64,000 nucleotides of DNA from Shouchella oshimensis (GTDB taxonomy: Bacteria; Bacillota; Bacilli; Bacillales; Bacillaceae_D): NCBI RefSeq assembly GCF_002019765.1, contig NZ_KV917380.1, positions 2,762,667 through 2,826,666 on the forward strand. Direction: 5' to 3'. The notes below the pieces were generated by a model that saw only the letters and a list, made by a program, of their open reading frames with translations, had not been told where the DNA came from and made no database searches. The position numbers were made by a program, and so were the translations under genes. Below, piece by piece: positions 8,507 to 18,355 of the stretch; the stretch's first letter is position 1; every line of letters starts with the position of its first letter.

Positions 8507-10255
8507 TTAAGCCTGTTGAAGTACATAATGTTGATCTTGGTTTTGAATATCGTAAATTCTACGGTAAATTCCGTGTTCTTGAAGTAGCTCCTCATGTGTA
8601 CCGCGTTCCGTAATTTCTCCTTCATCAAGCACAAAAATCTGATCACAATGTTTCACGGAAGAGATTCGATGCGCAATGATGAACGTTGTTCGTCCAGTCA
8701 TAATCTCTCTCATTGCTTTTTGAATCTTTCCTTCAGTCTGCATATCTACTGCACTTGTAGAATCATCTAAAATTAAAATACTTGGATTCATAATCATTGC
8801 TCGGGCAATGGCAATTCGTTGCTTTTGACCGCCTGATAACCCTAGACCTCTTTCTCCTAAGACAGTATCATACCCTTCAGGTAGTTGTTCAATAAATTCA
8901 TGGGCATCAGCTCGTTTTGCAGCCGTGATAATGTCTTCCATTGAAGCATCAGGATTTCCGTAAGCGAGATTATCCCGAATGGAAGAAGAGAAAAGAAAAG
9001 TTTGTTGCAAGACAATTCCTACGTTTTGACGTAATTCCTTCACGTCATATTCTTCAATGGGCTTTCCGTCAATAAGTAACTCTCCAGACGTTTTTTCATA
9101 AAACCGCATTAGTAGTTGAATAATACTCGATTTTCCTGAACCGGTTGAACCAACCAAACCAATGGTTGAACCTTGGGGCACATTAAACGTTAAATCCGTA
9201 AGGGCATTTTTTGCTTTATTATGATAGCGCAGACTAACCTTTTCAAAGCGAACTTCTCCTTTTAATTTCGCATAAGGCTTTGTTTTTTCTGGTCCGTTGA
9301 AACGCTCTTTTTCATCTAAAATTTCTAGCAATCGCTCTCCAGAAGCTTTTGACTGAGAAAATTGGTTAATAACAAATCCTAGGTTCATAATTGGTCCAAT
9401 AATAAACCAGACGAGACTAAAAAATGCCGTTAACTCACCTGCTGTCAGCTGTTGTTGAACTGCTAAATACCCTCCAAAACCTAAAAGGAGAACAGCAGAG
9501 ACGTTGCCGATAAACTCCATAAGCGGAAAATATGTACTCCACACATTTGAAATGGCAATGTTTTTCGTTCGATAATCTTCATTTGTATCACTAAACCGGT
9601 CTTTTTCTGACGTCTCTTGTGATAGCGCTTTAACAGTATGCATGCCGCTAACATTCTCTTGTACTTTTGTGTTTAACCGTGCAAGGGAACGGCGGACTTT
9701 ACGAAAGCCCGGGTGAACTCGTTGATCAAATTTGTAAACAGCAACTGCTAAAAATGGAAGTGTAACCATTGTTACTAAGGTAAGGGGAACGGAATAGTAA
9801 AACATAACAACCATAGCAAATCCAACAAGTAAGACGAAGTTAACTAATTGGGCAAAACCAAATGAAAGGAAAAAGCGGAATGCTTCTACATCTGCTGTTA
9901 GCCGTGACATTAAGTCACCTGTTTTAGCATTATCATAGTAGCGAAAAGGAAGATATTGCAATTTTTTGTATAAATCTTTTCGTAGTCTATAAACTGATCG
10001 AACGCCGAAAAGATCGCCAAAATACTGATTGACATATGTCGCTACACCTTTAATAGCCATAATTCCTATTAAGCCAATGGCCAGGTAAGGAATGATTCCA
10101 TACTCTCCACCTGTAATCCCTACATCAATGGCAATTTGTAAAAATACTGGATAAATAACGGTAATGGCCGTAACAAATACCAATGCAATTAAGGACCAAA
10201 TAAAATACCGCTTATCAGGTAAATAATACTTCGCTAAACGTCTAAACGTTTCCAT
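8507..10255 (-). CDS. Heterodimeric ABC exporter, subunit with degenerate catalytic site (YfiB-like)
   Basis: A 582-residue half-transporter with six membrane helices followed by an ATP-binding domain: Walker A VGSTGSGKSS, Q-loop VGIVLQQTFLFSSSI, canonical signature LSGGQKQ, Walker B ILILDDSTSAVD and IIAHRISS. The catalytic Glu after Walker B is replaced by Asp, as seen in known heterodimeric exporters with one degenerate site. It is separated by 11 bases from the YfiC-like gene and is first in the operon. ATG at 10253-10255 follows AAAGAGGTGA. Confidence 0.9.
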   Translation of the reverse strand: METFRRLAKYYLPDKRYFIWSLIALVFVTAITVIYPVFLQIAIDVGITGGEYGIIPYLAIGLIGIMAIKGVATYVNQYFGDLFGVRSVYRLRKDLYKKLQYLPFRYYDNAKTGDLMSRLTADVEAFRFFLSFGFAQLVNFVLLVGFAMVVMFYYSVPLTLVTMVTLPFLAVAVYKFDQRVHPGFRKVRRSLARLNTKVQENVSGMHTVKALSQETSEKDRFSDTNEDYRTKNIAISNVWSTYFPLMEFIGNVSAVLLLGFGGYLAVQQQLTAGELTAFFSLVWFIIGPIMNLGFVINQFSQSKASGERLLEILDEKERFNGPEKTKPYAKLKGEVRFEKVSLRYHNKAKNALTDLTFNVPQGSTIGLVGSTGSGKSSIIQLLMRFYEKTSGELLIDGKPIEEYDVKELRQNVGIVLQQTFLFSSSIRDNLAYGNPDASMEDIITAAKRADAHEFIEQLPEGYDTVLGERGLGLSGGQKQRIAIARAMIMNPSILILDDSTSAVDMQTEGKIQKAMREIMTGRTTFIIAHRISSVKHCDQIFVLDEGEITERGTHEELLQEHGIYRRIYDIQNQDQHYVLQQA

Positions 10256-10319
10256 AACAAATCACCTCTTTACACCTTAATCCTTAGACTAACGAAATAC
10301 ATTTTTAGTCACAAAATTT

Positions 10320-10348
10320 ATCTTACTCTGAAAACATTAAGGCGTCAA
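10320..10348 (-). promoter_or_regulatory. Sigma-A promoter of the ABC exporter operon
   Basis: Reverse strand: -35 TTGACG (10343-10348), 17-base spacer, -10 TAAGAT (10320-10325). Confidence 0.5.
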
Positions 10349-10540
10349 TCAATTTAACACTTTTTTTTGAAAATTTTTTACCAGTATTCAGGCTTATCTA
10401 TTACGCTTTCTTTTTAACCATATATGGAAAAATATCACACTTATCGTTCTCTTAATGAAGAGGTCATTTACACGTTGAAACGCTACTAGTAGGGTGGCAT
10501 TTTTTACTACAATAGGTTTTTAAAAAAAGAGAATAGAAAA

Positions 10541-10597
10541 GAAAAAAGCGCTTTTGACAGACGTATTCATTATTGAATCGTCGTCGAATACGCTTTT
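10541..10597 (-). terminator. Possible terminator downstream of spoVR
   Basis: On the reverse strand GCGTATTC and GAATACG can pair across a 15-base loop, followed by the self-complementary AAAAGCGCTTTTTT. The T-run is adequate but the two stems compete, so this is a weak call. Confidence 0.4.
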
Positions 10598-10606
10598 ACA
10601 CATTCA

Positions 10607-11998
10607 CTACATATATTTTCGATGGATTTTGTTTCCATCATAAATAAAGGTAACCAACTTCCCATTTACATTCGTTTCTAAATGAACTGTTCTTCCCCAT
10701 AATTGATAAAGATAAGGAACCACTTTCTCTAAATAGCTAACATCTAATTCAGTATCTTCAAAAGCATGCTTAATGTAAAGCTCACCGTTTTTTAAATAAT
10801 CCCCATCGGTGACTACAAGGTAAGGGAAGCCACCGTTCACCCTTGACTGTGTTAACTGATCACGAACACCCTCCCATGCTTTTTCAGTAATTTTATAATC
10901 GCTACCTTGCTTTTGAAATAAGTATAAATCTTCTTCCTCAACAAATTCCTTTGTCAAATAGTTTCTTAAGAAAGACGTGTCTGATTCAATTTCTCTTACT
11001 TCAAAAATCTTCTCTCTGCCACTACCTTTTTTAATACCTTGTAGTCGAACCATTTCTTCGCTTGGATGGTCGTAGCGACGCTCAATATCTTCAAAAAGTT
11101 TAATGCCTAGATAGTATGGATTAATCGATGTTTGTGATGGCTGTACGACACCTGCATTTAACTTAGCAAACTCAATAACTTCATCACTTGTCAGATCCAT
11201 TTCTCTTAATATTTTTGCGTGCCAATAAGAAGCCCAGCCTTCGTTCATAATCTTCGTTTCAAGCTGTGGCCAAAAATAAAGCATTTCCTCCCTCATCATC
11301 GTTAAAATATCTCGCTGCCACGACTCTAAATGGCGACTATTTTCTTCAATAAATAGCAGGATATCTTTTTCTGGATGCTGTGGAAATGTTTTTTTAAGCG
11401 GTTTTATTTGCTTTTCTTCTTTTTCATCTAACGCCCACAAATCATCATAATCAGTGGCTTTTTTTGAGTTAGCTAGTTCGCTCTCTTTCTTCTGTGGCTT
11501 TACAAGTGTTGGGTCCACATGTTCTTGAATCGCAAGTACTGCATCAAGAAAATCTTCCACAGCTCCTTTTCCATGCTCGTGCTCATATTTCGCAATTCGT
11601 TCGGCTGTCGCACTCATACTTTCAACCATATCTTTTCTAGTGTTAGAAAAACGGATATTGTTTTTAAAAAAATCGCAGTGTGCCAGTACATGGGCGACAA
11701 TCAACTTGTTTTGAATTAATGTGTTGCTATCGAGTAAGAAAGCATAACAAGGGTCCGAATTAATTACGAGTTCATAAATCTTGCTCAAGCCAAGATCGTA
11801 TTGTAACTTCATTCGGTGATACTGTTTGCCATAGGACCAGTGACTATAGCGAGTTGGCATTCCATAAGCACCGAATGTATAAATAATATCTGCTGGACAG
11901 ATTTCATATCTCATTTCATAAAAATCTAACCCAAAACCCGTGGCAATTTCCGTTATTTCAGCAATTGATCGCTCTAAATCACTCCAATTAGTTGACAC
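10607..11998 (-). CDS. spoVR: SpoVR family protein
   Basis: A 463-residue SpoVR/YcgB family protein, linked to spore cortex formation in B. subtilis. The N-terminal SpoVR signature is clear: [19 protein letters not shown], then [20 protein letters not shown] and [18 protein letters not shown]. The GTG at 11996-11998 is chosen as start because the more upstream ATG (12017) is itself part of the ribosome site GAAAGAGGGGGG; the GTG lies 7 bases after it. SpoVR, YhbH and PrkA belong to one functional group in many bacteria. All three occur in this window, but spoVR is about 19 kb from the other two. Biochemical function is unsettled. Confidence 0.92.
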   Translation of the reverse strand: MSTNWSDLERSIAEITEIATGFGLDFYEMRYEICPADIIYTFGAYGMPTRYSHWSYGKQYHRMKLQYDLGLSKIYELVINSDPCYAFLLDSNTLIQNKLIVAHVLAHCDFFKNNIRFSNTRKDMVESMSATAERIAKYEHEHGKGAVEDFLDAVLAIQEHVDPTLVKPQKKESELANSKKATDYDDLWALDEKEEKQIKPLKKTFPQHPEKDILLFIEENSRHLESWQRDILTMMREEMLYFWPQLETKIMNEGWASYWHAKILREMDLTSDEVIEFAKLNAGVVQPSQTSINPYYLGIKLFEDIERRYDHPSEEMVRLQGIKKGSGREKIFEVREIESDTSFLRNYLTKEFVEEEDLYLFQKQGSDYKITEKAWEGVRDQLTQSRVNGGFPYLVVTDGDYLKNGELYIKHAFEDTELDVSYLEKVVPYLYQLWGRTVHLETNVNGKLVTFIYDGNKIHRKYM

Positions 11999-12052
11999 AA
12001 TCGTCCCCCCTCTTTCCAATCATTCTATGAGGTACGAACTTAGAAAATGAAA

Positions 12053-12081
12053 CAAAAAAGCACTTTGCAGTTGCAAAGTGC
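12053..12081 (-). terminator. Terminator of the phosphoglucomutase gene
   Basis: Ten-base perfect stem GCACTTTGCA/TGCAAAGTGC (12060-12081) with a seven-base T-run on the reverse strand. Confidence 0.9.
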
Positions 12082-12100
12082 TTGATACGCTTTCTGTCCT

Positions 12101-13840
12101 TTAAGCGGTATATTGGTGGATATAAGCCATAACAGCATCTTTTAGCTGTTGGAGTTTTTGCTCGCTCTCCTCTAATGACTCACCTTTTACGCCAAAATAA
12201 AATTTGACTTTTGGCTCAGTACCTGAAGGTCGTACGCAGAACCAAGCATCTTGCTCAAGGAAGTATTTCAAGACATTTGACGACGGAAGATCAATGGGTG
12301 TTGTTTTTTGATTTTCAGGAGAAAGACTGAGTCCCGTCTCGTAATCTTCTATCTTGTTAATAGACAAGCCTGCCATACTTTCAGGAGGATTCTCACGCAA
12401 GCTTGTCATAATGCCTGCAATTTTTTCGACACCTTCTTTGCCTTTTAGCGTTAACGATTCAAGTCCTTCTTTATAGAAACCGTACTTCTCAAACACTTGT
12501 TGAAGTGCTTCATATACAGTTAAACCTTTTTGTTTGTAATGAAGCGCTAGCTCTGCAGCAAAAAGACACGCCTGGACAGCATCTTTATCACGTACAAAAT
12601 CCCCGATTAAATAGCCATAGCTTTCTTCATATCCAAAGAGAAACTGGTAGTCACCTGTCCGTTCATATTCTCCGATTTTTTCGCCAATAAATTTAAAACC
12701 TGTTAATGTATCTAAAGACGTTAGTTGATAGCGCTCAGCAATCGCCCGTCCAATTTCAGATGTTACAATCGTCTTTAAAACAATCCCATTATTCGGAAGC
12801 GTTCCTTCTGCTTCTTTTATAGAAAGTAGGTAATCAAGCATCAATGCGCCAGTTTGGTTACCGGTAAGCACAATATAATCGCCTGTATCATTTTTCACAG
12901 CAAGTCCGACTCGATCGGCATCAGGGTCTGTAGCAAGCAATATATCAGCACCTTCTGCTTCGCCATAACGAATCGCTTCTTTGAACGCCGCATGTTCTTC
13001 TGGATTAGGAGACGAAACGGTTGAAAAGTTAGGATCTGGTAGCTCTTGTTCCTTTACAACAGTAACTTGGCTAAAGCCAACATCTTCTAAAACTCGTCTA
13101 ACAGGAATATTTGCTGTACCGTGTAATGGTGTAAAAACCAATTTCAGTTGATCTCCTGCTTCTTTAATTAACTCTTTTTGAAGCAAGATGCTTTTTAATT
13201 CCTCGTTATAAGCATCATCAACGTCTGCAGAGATGATTTCATATAGTTGAGTAGCCTTTAATTGATTTTCATCGCCTACTGCAATACCTAGTTCATCTTC
13301 TATTTCATTTACGCAATCCACGAGCTCATCTGCTAAAGCTGGAGGGAATTGCCCACCATCTGAGCCATACACTTTAAAACCATTGTACTCAGGCGGGTTA
13401 TGTGACGCCGTGATGACAATACCTGCTTCAGCTTGTAAGTGACGAACTGCAAAGGATAATTCAGGTGTTGGTCGTAAGTCATGAAAGACGTAAGCTTTAA
13501 TTCCTTGAGCTCCCAATGTTAATGCGGCTTCGTGAGCAAATTTAGCAGATTTATGGCGGGAATCAAATGCAATAACGACCCCTCTCGCTTTAGCACCCTC
13601 TCCACGTTTGGCAATAAACGATGCTAAGCCTCTTGCCGCTTTTCTTACCGTATACGTATTCATTCGATTTGGACCTGGTCCAATAATCCCTCTCATTCCA
13701 CCTGTGCCAAATGCAAGTGTTGTATAAAAAGCGTCTTCTAACGCCTTTTCATCTTGTACTAATTCCGTTAATTCCTCTCGTACATCTGGTTCTAACGCTG
13801 AATGGTCGTTCCACTTCTTAGCTAATTCTTTATAATTCAT
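12101..13840 (-). CDS. pgcA: Alpha-phosphoglucomutase/phosphomannomutase (PgcA-like)
   Basis: A 579-residue phosphohexomutase that interconverts glucose-6-phosphate and glucose-1-phosphate, feeding UDP-glucose for teichoic acid and glycolipid synthesis. The phosphoserine loop [15 protein letters not shown] (about 142), metal loop DPDADRVG (about 303), sugar loop GYEESYGY (about 400) and phosphate-binding [13 protein letters not shown] (about 531) are all present. Length agrees with B. subtilis PgcA (581). A TTGGAGGAATACA ribosome site precedes the ATG. It lies 32 bases after the GlpD-like gene on the same strand, and a strong terminator follows. Confidence 0.93.
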   Translation of the reverse strand: MNYKELAKKWNDHSALEPDVREELTELVQDEKALEDAFYTTLAFGTGGMRGIIGPGPNRMNTYTVRKAARGLASFIAKRGEGAKARGVVIAFDSRHKSAKFAHEAALTLGAQGIKAYVFHDLRPTPELSFAVRHLQAEAGIVITASHNPPEYNGFKVYGSDGGQFPPALADELVDCVNEIEDELGIAVGDENQLKATQLYEIISADVDDAYNEELKSILLQKELIKEAGDQLKLVFTPLHGTANIPVRRVLEDVGFSQVTVVKEQELPDPNFSTVSSPNPEEHAAFKEAIRYGEAEGADILLATDPDADRVGLAVKNDTGDYIVLTGNQTGALMLDYLLSIKEAEGTLPNNGIVLKTIVTSEIGRAIAERYQLTSLDTLTGFKFIGEKIGEYERTGDYQFLFGYEESYGYLIGDFVRDKDAVQACLFAAELALHYKQKGLTVYEALQQVFEKYGFYKEGLESLTLKGKEGVEKIAGIMTSLRENPPESMAGLSINKIEDYETGLSLSPENQKTTPIDLPSSNVLKYFLEQDAWFCVRPSGTEPKVKFYFGVKGESLEESEQKLQQLKDAVMAYIHQYTA

Positions 13841-13872
13841 TGTATTCCTCCAAAAAAATGCATCCTTTCACA

Positions 13873-15483
13873 CTACATAACATTACCATAGGCTTGTGTG
13901 ATTTCACTCTCTAGCTTCTCTCTAAATCTTATCTCTTGCTCCTCTGTCCAATTTAAACGATCGCGCATATAACGAAAAATCGGTTCCTTGACTGCCAATG
14001 TTAACGCCTTATCCATATACAAATAACCTGTGCGTTGTAAAAGGAAATCAACAGGACTAAGAATGGATTCTTCTTCAATACAATACAGTAGCTCAGCAAA
14101 AATTGCCGGACTCAAACCGAACATTTTAGCTTGCTTCCCAAATGTCCGAAGTCTTACGTAAAGTTGTCCTATATTAGAACCATATCGGTCAATAAGCTGG
14201 TTGGCTTCGTACTCTGTTAAGCCATATTGTAAACCCTCTTCTGTTCGTTTCTTTTTATAGAAAAGAAAGTCATCCAAGCCACCTACATATCCACCTGAAA
14301 TGGTTACCGTATCAGTTTGACAGTTTCTTTTTTGATGTAGTTGTTTGCAAATCTGATCGACTACTTGTTCTGCAACAGAGCGGTAATACGTATGCTGACC
14401 ACAAACAACAGATAAAAGACCTGAAGGCGATTCAATCCACTCCTGTCTCTTATACTCGTGATGCTTTTTTTTCTTGTCAATTGGATATGGACGCTTTACA
14501 ATCCAGCTCGCTTCAATATCATCCTCTCCTAAAGGATGCTCACAAAAGGTTCGGTTTAACAAATCAAGCAGCTCTTGATTACTTGTCCGCTCACTCTGTT
14601 TTTTAACAGAATGTCCGACAATAATAGACTGACGGTAAGGCACCAAACTAACAAGCTGATGCTGCTCTGTTTCTATGTACATTGCATGATGAACTGGCAG
14701 ACGGCTTCTCGGCACCGTAAAAAAATAATCCTCAACAGAATCGATGACAATGTTTGAGAGAGAACGATCTTGAACGCGAAGGGAATCGATCAAGGTACCA
14801 CTTGCGTTAACAACGTGTTTTGCAGCTACTTTATGTACTTCATTTTTGTTCTGATCGACAACAAGGGCACCACTTATTTTATCATCTTCATAGAGAAAAC
14901 TCTCTACCTTCATATAATTCAGCGCTATTAAACCTCTTTTTACTGATTCTTTTAACAAATCAATCGCTAATCTTGACTCATCTATAAGAAACTCTTTGTA
15001 CAAAGAAGCGTGTTTTGCATGCTTTAGTAATAATGCAGGTTCCAGCTTTGCTAGTTCTTTCTTCGTGATGTGCTTACGCTTTTCTTTAAATGCCATTTCA
15101 GTTAGCCGATCGAGTAGCTTTGAGCGAAATGATTTTGTGAAAAGGCCTGTTTTATATGTTGGTAAAATTAACTCTGTTTGTTTAATAAGATGTGGAGCGT
15201 TCTCTTTTAAAATAAGCCGCTGTTTAAATAAATCATTATACATTTTCATTTCTAAATGGTTCATATGCTGGATTTCAGAATGAAATAGATTAGACCAATT
15301 TTTTGAAGCACCTGAAGCAAAATCTTGCTGATCAACTAAAAGCGTCTTTAAGCCACGTATGCAGGCGTCTAATGCTATTCCCGCTCCTGTAACGCCGCCA
15401 CCAATAACAAGTAAATCATACGTTGCTTCTTCCATTTTATCAATGGTTTCATCTCTATCTTCGTTAGAAAAAGTACGAATCAT
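13873..15483 (-). CDS. Divergent GlpD-like FAD-dependent oxidoreductase
   Basis: A 536-residue protein with the general build of glycerol-3-phosphate dehydrogenase: an N-terminal dinucleotide fold DLLVIGGGVTGAGIALDA (about 25-42), VDQQDFASGASKNWSN, and a C-terminal cap domain. However, the GlpD active-site segments are altered: the usual SSRSTKLVHGGLRYL stretch is replaced by SKNWSNLFHSEIQHM, and the usual PWxxxxxxGTTDT stretch by LVPYRQSIIVGHSVKK. FAD binding is probably kept; activity on glycerol-3-phosphate is doubtful. No glpF/K/P gene is nearby. It could be a paralogue with another substrate or an inactive derivative. Confidence 0.75.
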   Translation of the reverse strand: MIRTFSNEDRDETIDKMEEATYDLLVIGGGVTGAGIALDACIRGLKTLLVDQQDFASGASKNWSNLFHSEIQHMNHLEMKMYNDLFKQRLILKENAPHLIKQTELILPTYKTGLFTKSFRSKLLDRLTEMAFKEKRKHITKKELAKLEPALLLKHAKHASLYKEFLIDESRLAIDLLKESVKRGLIALNYMKVESFLYEDDKISGALVVDQNKNEVHKVAAKHVVNASGTLIDSLRVQDRSLSNIVIDSVEDYFFTVPRSRLPVHHAMYIETEQHQLVSLVPYRQSIIVGHSVKKQSERTSNQELLDLLNRTFCEHPLGEDDIEASWIVKRPYPIDKKKKHHEYKRQEWIESPSGLLSVVCGQHTYYRSVAEQVVDQICKQLHQKRNCQTDTVTISGGYVGGLDDFLFYKKKRTEEGLQYGLTEYEANQLIDRYGSNIGQLYVRLRTFGKQAKMFGLSPAIFAELLYCIEEESILSPVDFLLQRTGYLYMDKALTLAVKEPIFRYMRDRLNWTEEQEIRFREKLESEITQAYGNVM

Positions 15484-15543
15484 TTGCTCTCCCCATTCAT
15501 AGCCTATTCCTCTTTAACACTATACCATTCATTTACCATTTAA

Positions 15544-16248
15544 TCAGATTATAAAAGGAATTTCCTGTCGTATATCCATCTTTTCTTTAGACAGGGTCGT
15601 GCTTACCGCTACAATTTGAACGTTTGCTTGATTCGCTTCATTAATCGATTGGGCGAACGCAGGATCAATGATTGTCTCAACAGCCACAGACCGAATATCA
15701 CTTCTTTGTGCAACAAATAAAATAGCTGTTTGATAACGTCCTTGCTCTGTAAGCTTTGTTAACTCTTGTACATGACGAGCACCTCTTGCTGTTGGTGCAT
15801 CAGGAAAAAAACCTTCTCCTGTCCTTGCTAGCGTAACACTTTTCACCTCTAGCAACAGTTCTTCATCTTGATCGTTTTGTAAAAGAAAATCAAAACGAGA
15901 AGAACCAACCTTGCATTCTCTTTTTTTTATTGACCATTCACGTAAAGAAGGAATGCGTTTCTTTTTTATTGCCGCTTCTGCTAGCTTATTCGCGATCGTT
16001 GTCTGCAAAGATACGAAATGGCCTTCTTCTGTTTCGCATAAGACGGCAGTCCAGCTTGTTTTACGGCTGCTTTTATCTACGTACTCTACCCAAATCGTTG
16101 CCTGTTCAATAAGTAGTTCTTTTAATCTCCCTGGGTCTGGAAGGTGGGCCTCAATCTGTTCGCCTGTGTCTTCTCTTTTTACATGTAGAATAAAACGATT
16201 TGGTCGTTTGATAAATGTCGTTTTTACTAGTGTTGGAAAAACAACCAA
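15544..16248 (-). CDS. sfsA: SfsA family protein
   Basis: A 234-residue member of the SfsA family (sugar fermentation stimulation protein), with an N-terminal OB-like part and a C-terminal nuclease-like fold. Signatures are the N-terminal FIKRPNRFILHV, AHLPDPGRLKELL, the segment SRFDFLL and EELLLEVKSVTLA, and PDAPTARGARHVQEL. The FDF-EVK arrangement resembles PD-(D/E)XK nuclease residues. The cellular role is not established outside E. coli. The start is TTG at 16246-16248, placed after AAAAGGAGAGAG. It is uncommon in bacilli but normal in length. Confidence 0.9.
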   Translation of the reverse strand: MVVFPTLVKTTFIKRPNRFILHVKREDTGEQIEAHLPDPGRLKELLIEQATIWVEYVDKSSRKTSWTAVLCETEEGHFVSLQTTIANKLAEAAIKKKRIPSLREWSIKKRECKVGSSRFDFLLQNDQDEELLLEVKSVTLARTGEGFFPDAPTARGARHVQELTKLTEQGRYQTAILFVAQRSDIRSVAVETIIDPAFAQSINEANQANVQIVAVSTTLSKEKMDIRQEIPFII

Positions 16249-16273
16249 CGTACTCTCTCCTTTTTCCTTACAA

Positions 16274-16663
16274 TTAGTTTACATCTACTATCATAGCAAG
16301 TTTTTCTTCAGATGAGAACGTATTTGCTCTTACTTCTCCTCTCCATTGACCAGAAACAAACAAGAAGATTTCTCCTTCATATAAGCCGTTTTCTTTATGA
16401 TGGAACTGTACGTCCACTTCATGCTCATTTAACACATAATGCCCTACAACATTCGCTGTTGTAATAGGTTCGCCAAAATGATCTTCTACAAAAACTTGAA
16501 GATCAGCCGTTTCATTCTTTTGAACAGCTTGTGGAACATCTTTAATAACTAACGTCTGAACACCATCATACGACCGAATTGAATAAATGAAGAATACTGC
16601 GGCGGCAATTAAAATTAGTAAACTAATTTGTTTCAGAATCACAGGTGTAAAAGGTGAATTCAC
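16274..16663 (-). CDS. Membrane-anchored FixH/YtkA-like domain protein
   Basis: A 129-residue protein with one N-terminal membrane helix (KQISLLILIAAAVFFIYSI) and an extracytoplasmic beta domain. The pattern DLQVFVEDHFGEPITTANVVGHYVL ... HKENGLYEGEIFLFVSGQWRGEV resembles the FixH/YtkA-like beta-sandwich family. The GTG at 16661-16663 is taken as start because AAAAAGGAG stands nine bases before it; the longer frame would run back through the terminator of the preceding gene. Function is unknown; relatives are linked to copper or membrane enzymes in some species, which is not testable here. Confidence 0.7.
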   Translation of the reverse strand: MNSPFTPVILKQISLLILIAAAVFFIYSIRSYDGVQTLVIKDVPQAVQKNETADLQVFVEDHFGEPITTANVVGHYVLNEHEVDVQFHHKENGLYEGEIFLFVSGQWRGEVRANTFSSEEKLAMIVDVN

Positions 16664-16715
16664 GAATCTCAACTCCTTTTTAACACCTAGTCTTGCCACT
16701 GCACAAAAACATAAA

Positions 16716-16747
16716 CGAAGACGCCCATATCTTTTTTGGGCGTCTTC
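16716..16747 (-). terminator. Terminator of the GNAT-nitrilase gene
   Basis: Eleven-base stem GAAGACGCCCA/TGGGCGTCTTC with a nine-base loop and a T-rich tail on the reverse strand, 12 bases after the stop codon. Confidence 0.85.
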
Positions 16748-16758
16748 TCGCATTTTAT

Positions 16759-18297
16759 TTATTGTTTGTATACGACGTGATAAATATCATCTCGACGATC
16801 ACGCAGTTGATTAACACTTCCAGATCGACGGTTTCGTCTGAGAATCTCTAGATCGACATCTCCCACAACGACGGTTTCTACGTTCGGGCTACACTCCCCA
16901 ACGATTCCATCACGTGGAAATTCAAAATCAGAAGGAGTGAAAATTCCAGACTGTGCATATTGGATATCCATGTTTGCCACATCAGAAAGGTTTCCAACTG
17001 TACCAGAGATGACCGTATAGACTTGGTTTTCTATCGCTCTAGCTTGAGAGCAGTATCGAACGCGCAAATATCCTTGGCGGTCATCTGTACAAAAAGGAGA
17101 GAAAATAATATTGGCTCCTTTATCAGTTGCAATTCTCCCAAGTTCAGGAAATTCAACGTCATAACAAATCTGTATTGCAATTTTCCCACAATCTGTATCG
17201 AATACTTTCACTTCATCTCCACCAGAAATCCCCCAGAATAACCGTTCGTTCGGTGTTACATGAAGTTTATATTGTTTTTCAATTGTTCCATCACGGCGGA
17301 AAAGATAGCTAATATTAAAGATCTTGCCTTCTTCTTCCACATAATGTGAACCACCAATAATGTTCACATTGTATTTAACTGCCAGATTTGTAAATAGCTC
17401 AATATAGTCTTCTGTAAATTCCGTTAAGCGCCTAATTGCTCGACTTGGACTTTTCTCCGGCAAGAATGACAGCAATTGCAATGTGAAAATTTCCGGGAAT
17501 ACAGCGAAATCTGACTTGTAGCTTGCTGCTACGTCTGTGTAATACTCACATTGAACAGCAAACTCTTCAAATGAAGAAATTTTCTTCATTTCATATTGAA
17601 TGGTTGTAATACGAACAGGAAACGATGTTTTGAATCTTCTTTTAGGTGTGGACGGCTGATAGTCAATGTTATTCCATTCCATAAGCGTTGCATAGCGCAT
17701 ACTCGCCCGGTCGTCGTCTAAATAATTGGCATTCACTCGCTTCAATGAGAACCCATTTATGACCTGAAAGGTTAACACAGGATCATAGATATTATGCATC
17801 ATTACTTCATCCACATATTGCCTTGGCGTAAAACGGTCTGCATACTTGTAGTAATTCGGAATTCGGCCACCAATAATAATACTCTTAAGATTCAATTCAC
17901 GGCATAATTCTTTTCTCGCTTCGTACAACCGTCTCCCAATTTTCATCCGCCGGAAATCAGGATGAACCATTACCTCTATTCCATACAAATTAAATCCATC
18001 AGAATCATGGTTTGTAATATAGCCTTCATCGGTAATTTCGTCCCAAGTATGCTGATCATCGTACTCATCAAAATTAATAATTAAGCTAGAGCACGAGCCA
18101 ATAATTTCTCCATCATACTCAACACAGAATTGACCTTCAGGGAATACAGAAATATGACTTTTTAATTCGTCGTATCGCCACGGCTCCATATTCTGAAAAC
18201 ATTGTTTTGACAGCTTAATAATCGCATCAAAATCTTTTTCTTCTATATTGCGAATGATCATCTTTTTTTCAAACTTTGACACATCAATTTCTTTCAT
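16759..18297 (-). CDS. Bifunctional GNAT acetyltransferase / carbon-nitrogen hydrolase (YhcX-like)
   Basis: A 512-residue two-domain protein. Residues about 13-200 form a GNAT N-acetyltransferase, with the acetyl-CoA loop region HPDFRRMKIGRRLYEARKEL. Residues about 225-500 form a nitrilase-superfamily hydrolase with the catalytic triad visible: Glu in FAVFPEIFT, Lys in IEKQYKLHVTP, Cys in IAIQICYDVEFPE. The same domain order and length occur in B. subtilis YhcX (513 residues). The substrate is unknown; such fusions are thought to act on amides or amines. It lies as a single gene between two terminator/spacer regions. Confidence 0.9.
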   Translation of the reverse strand: MKEIDVSKFEKKMIIRNIEEKDFDAIIKLSKQCFQNMEPWRYDELKSHISVFPEGQFCVEYDGEIIGSCSSLIINFDEYDDQHTWDEITDEGYITNHDSDGFNLYGIEVMVHPDFRRMKIGRRLYEARKELCRELNLKSIIIGGRIPNYYKYADRFTPRQYVDEVMMHNIYDPVLTFQVINGFSLKRVNANYLDDDRASMRYATLMEWNNIDYQPSTPKRRFKTSFPVRITTIQYEMKKISSFEEFAVQCEYYTDVAASYKSDFAVFPEIFTLQLLSFLPEKSPSRAIRRLTEFTEDYIELFTNLAVKYNVNIIGGSHYVEEEGKIFNISYLFRRDGTIEKQYKLHVTPNERLFWGISGGDEVKVFDTDCGKIAIQICYDVEFPELGRIATDKGANIIFSPFCTDDRQGYLRVRYCSQARAIENQVYTVISGTVGNLSDVANMDIQYAQSGIFTPSDFEFPRDGIVGECSPNVETVVVGDVDLEILRRNRRSGSVNQLRDRRDDIYHVVYKQ

Positions 18298-18355
18298 GTT
18301 GTCTTCGTCCCTTCACGCTCTTCACTTCCATTCGTACCACTTCTCTTCCACACAT

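Larger units (their letters stand above)
10256..10606. other. 351-base intergenic region
   Basis: AT-rich. It holds the exporter promoter and a spaced inverted repeat GACTAA-N12-TTAGTC at 10287-10310, downstream of that promoter, which could be an operator. A weak hairpin lies near the spoVR end. No open frame with a credible ribosome site was seen on either strand. Confidence 0.5.

Noticed and set aside
10541-10556. AAAAGCGCTTTT as a possible cre site
   Set aside because: It lacks the TG...CA ends of the cre consensus and lies at the 3' end of spoVR.
15911-16315. Long open frame on the forward strand (134 codons) opposite sfsA
   Set aside because: It lies wholly on the complement of sfsA and its neighbour, has no ribosome site and no protein-like composition; the reverse-strand SfsA motifs are unambiguous.
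16664-16753. 30-residue N-terminal extension of the FixH-like protein
   Set aside because: It starts inside the terminator of the preceding gene and has no ribosome site, while GTG 16663 has one.
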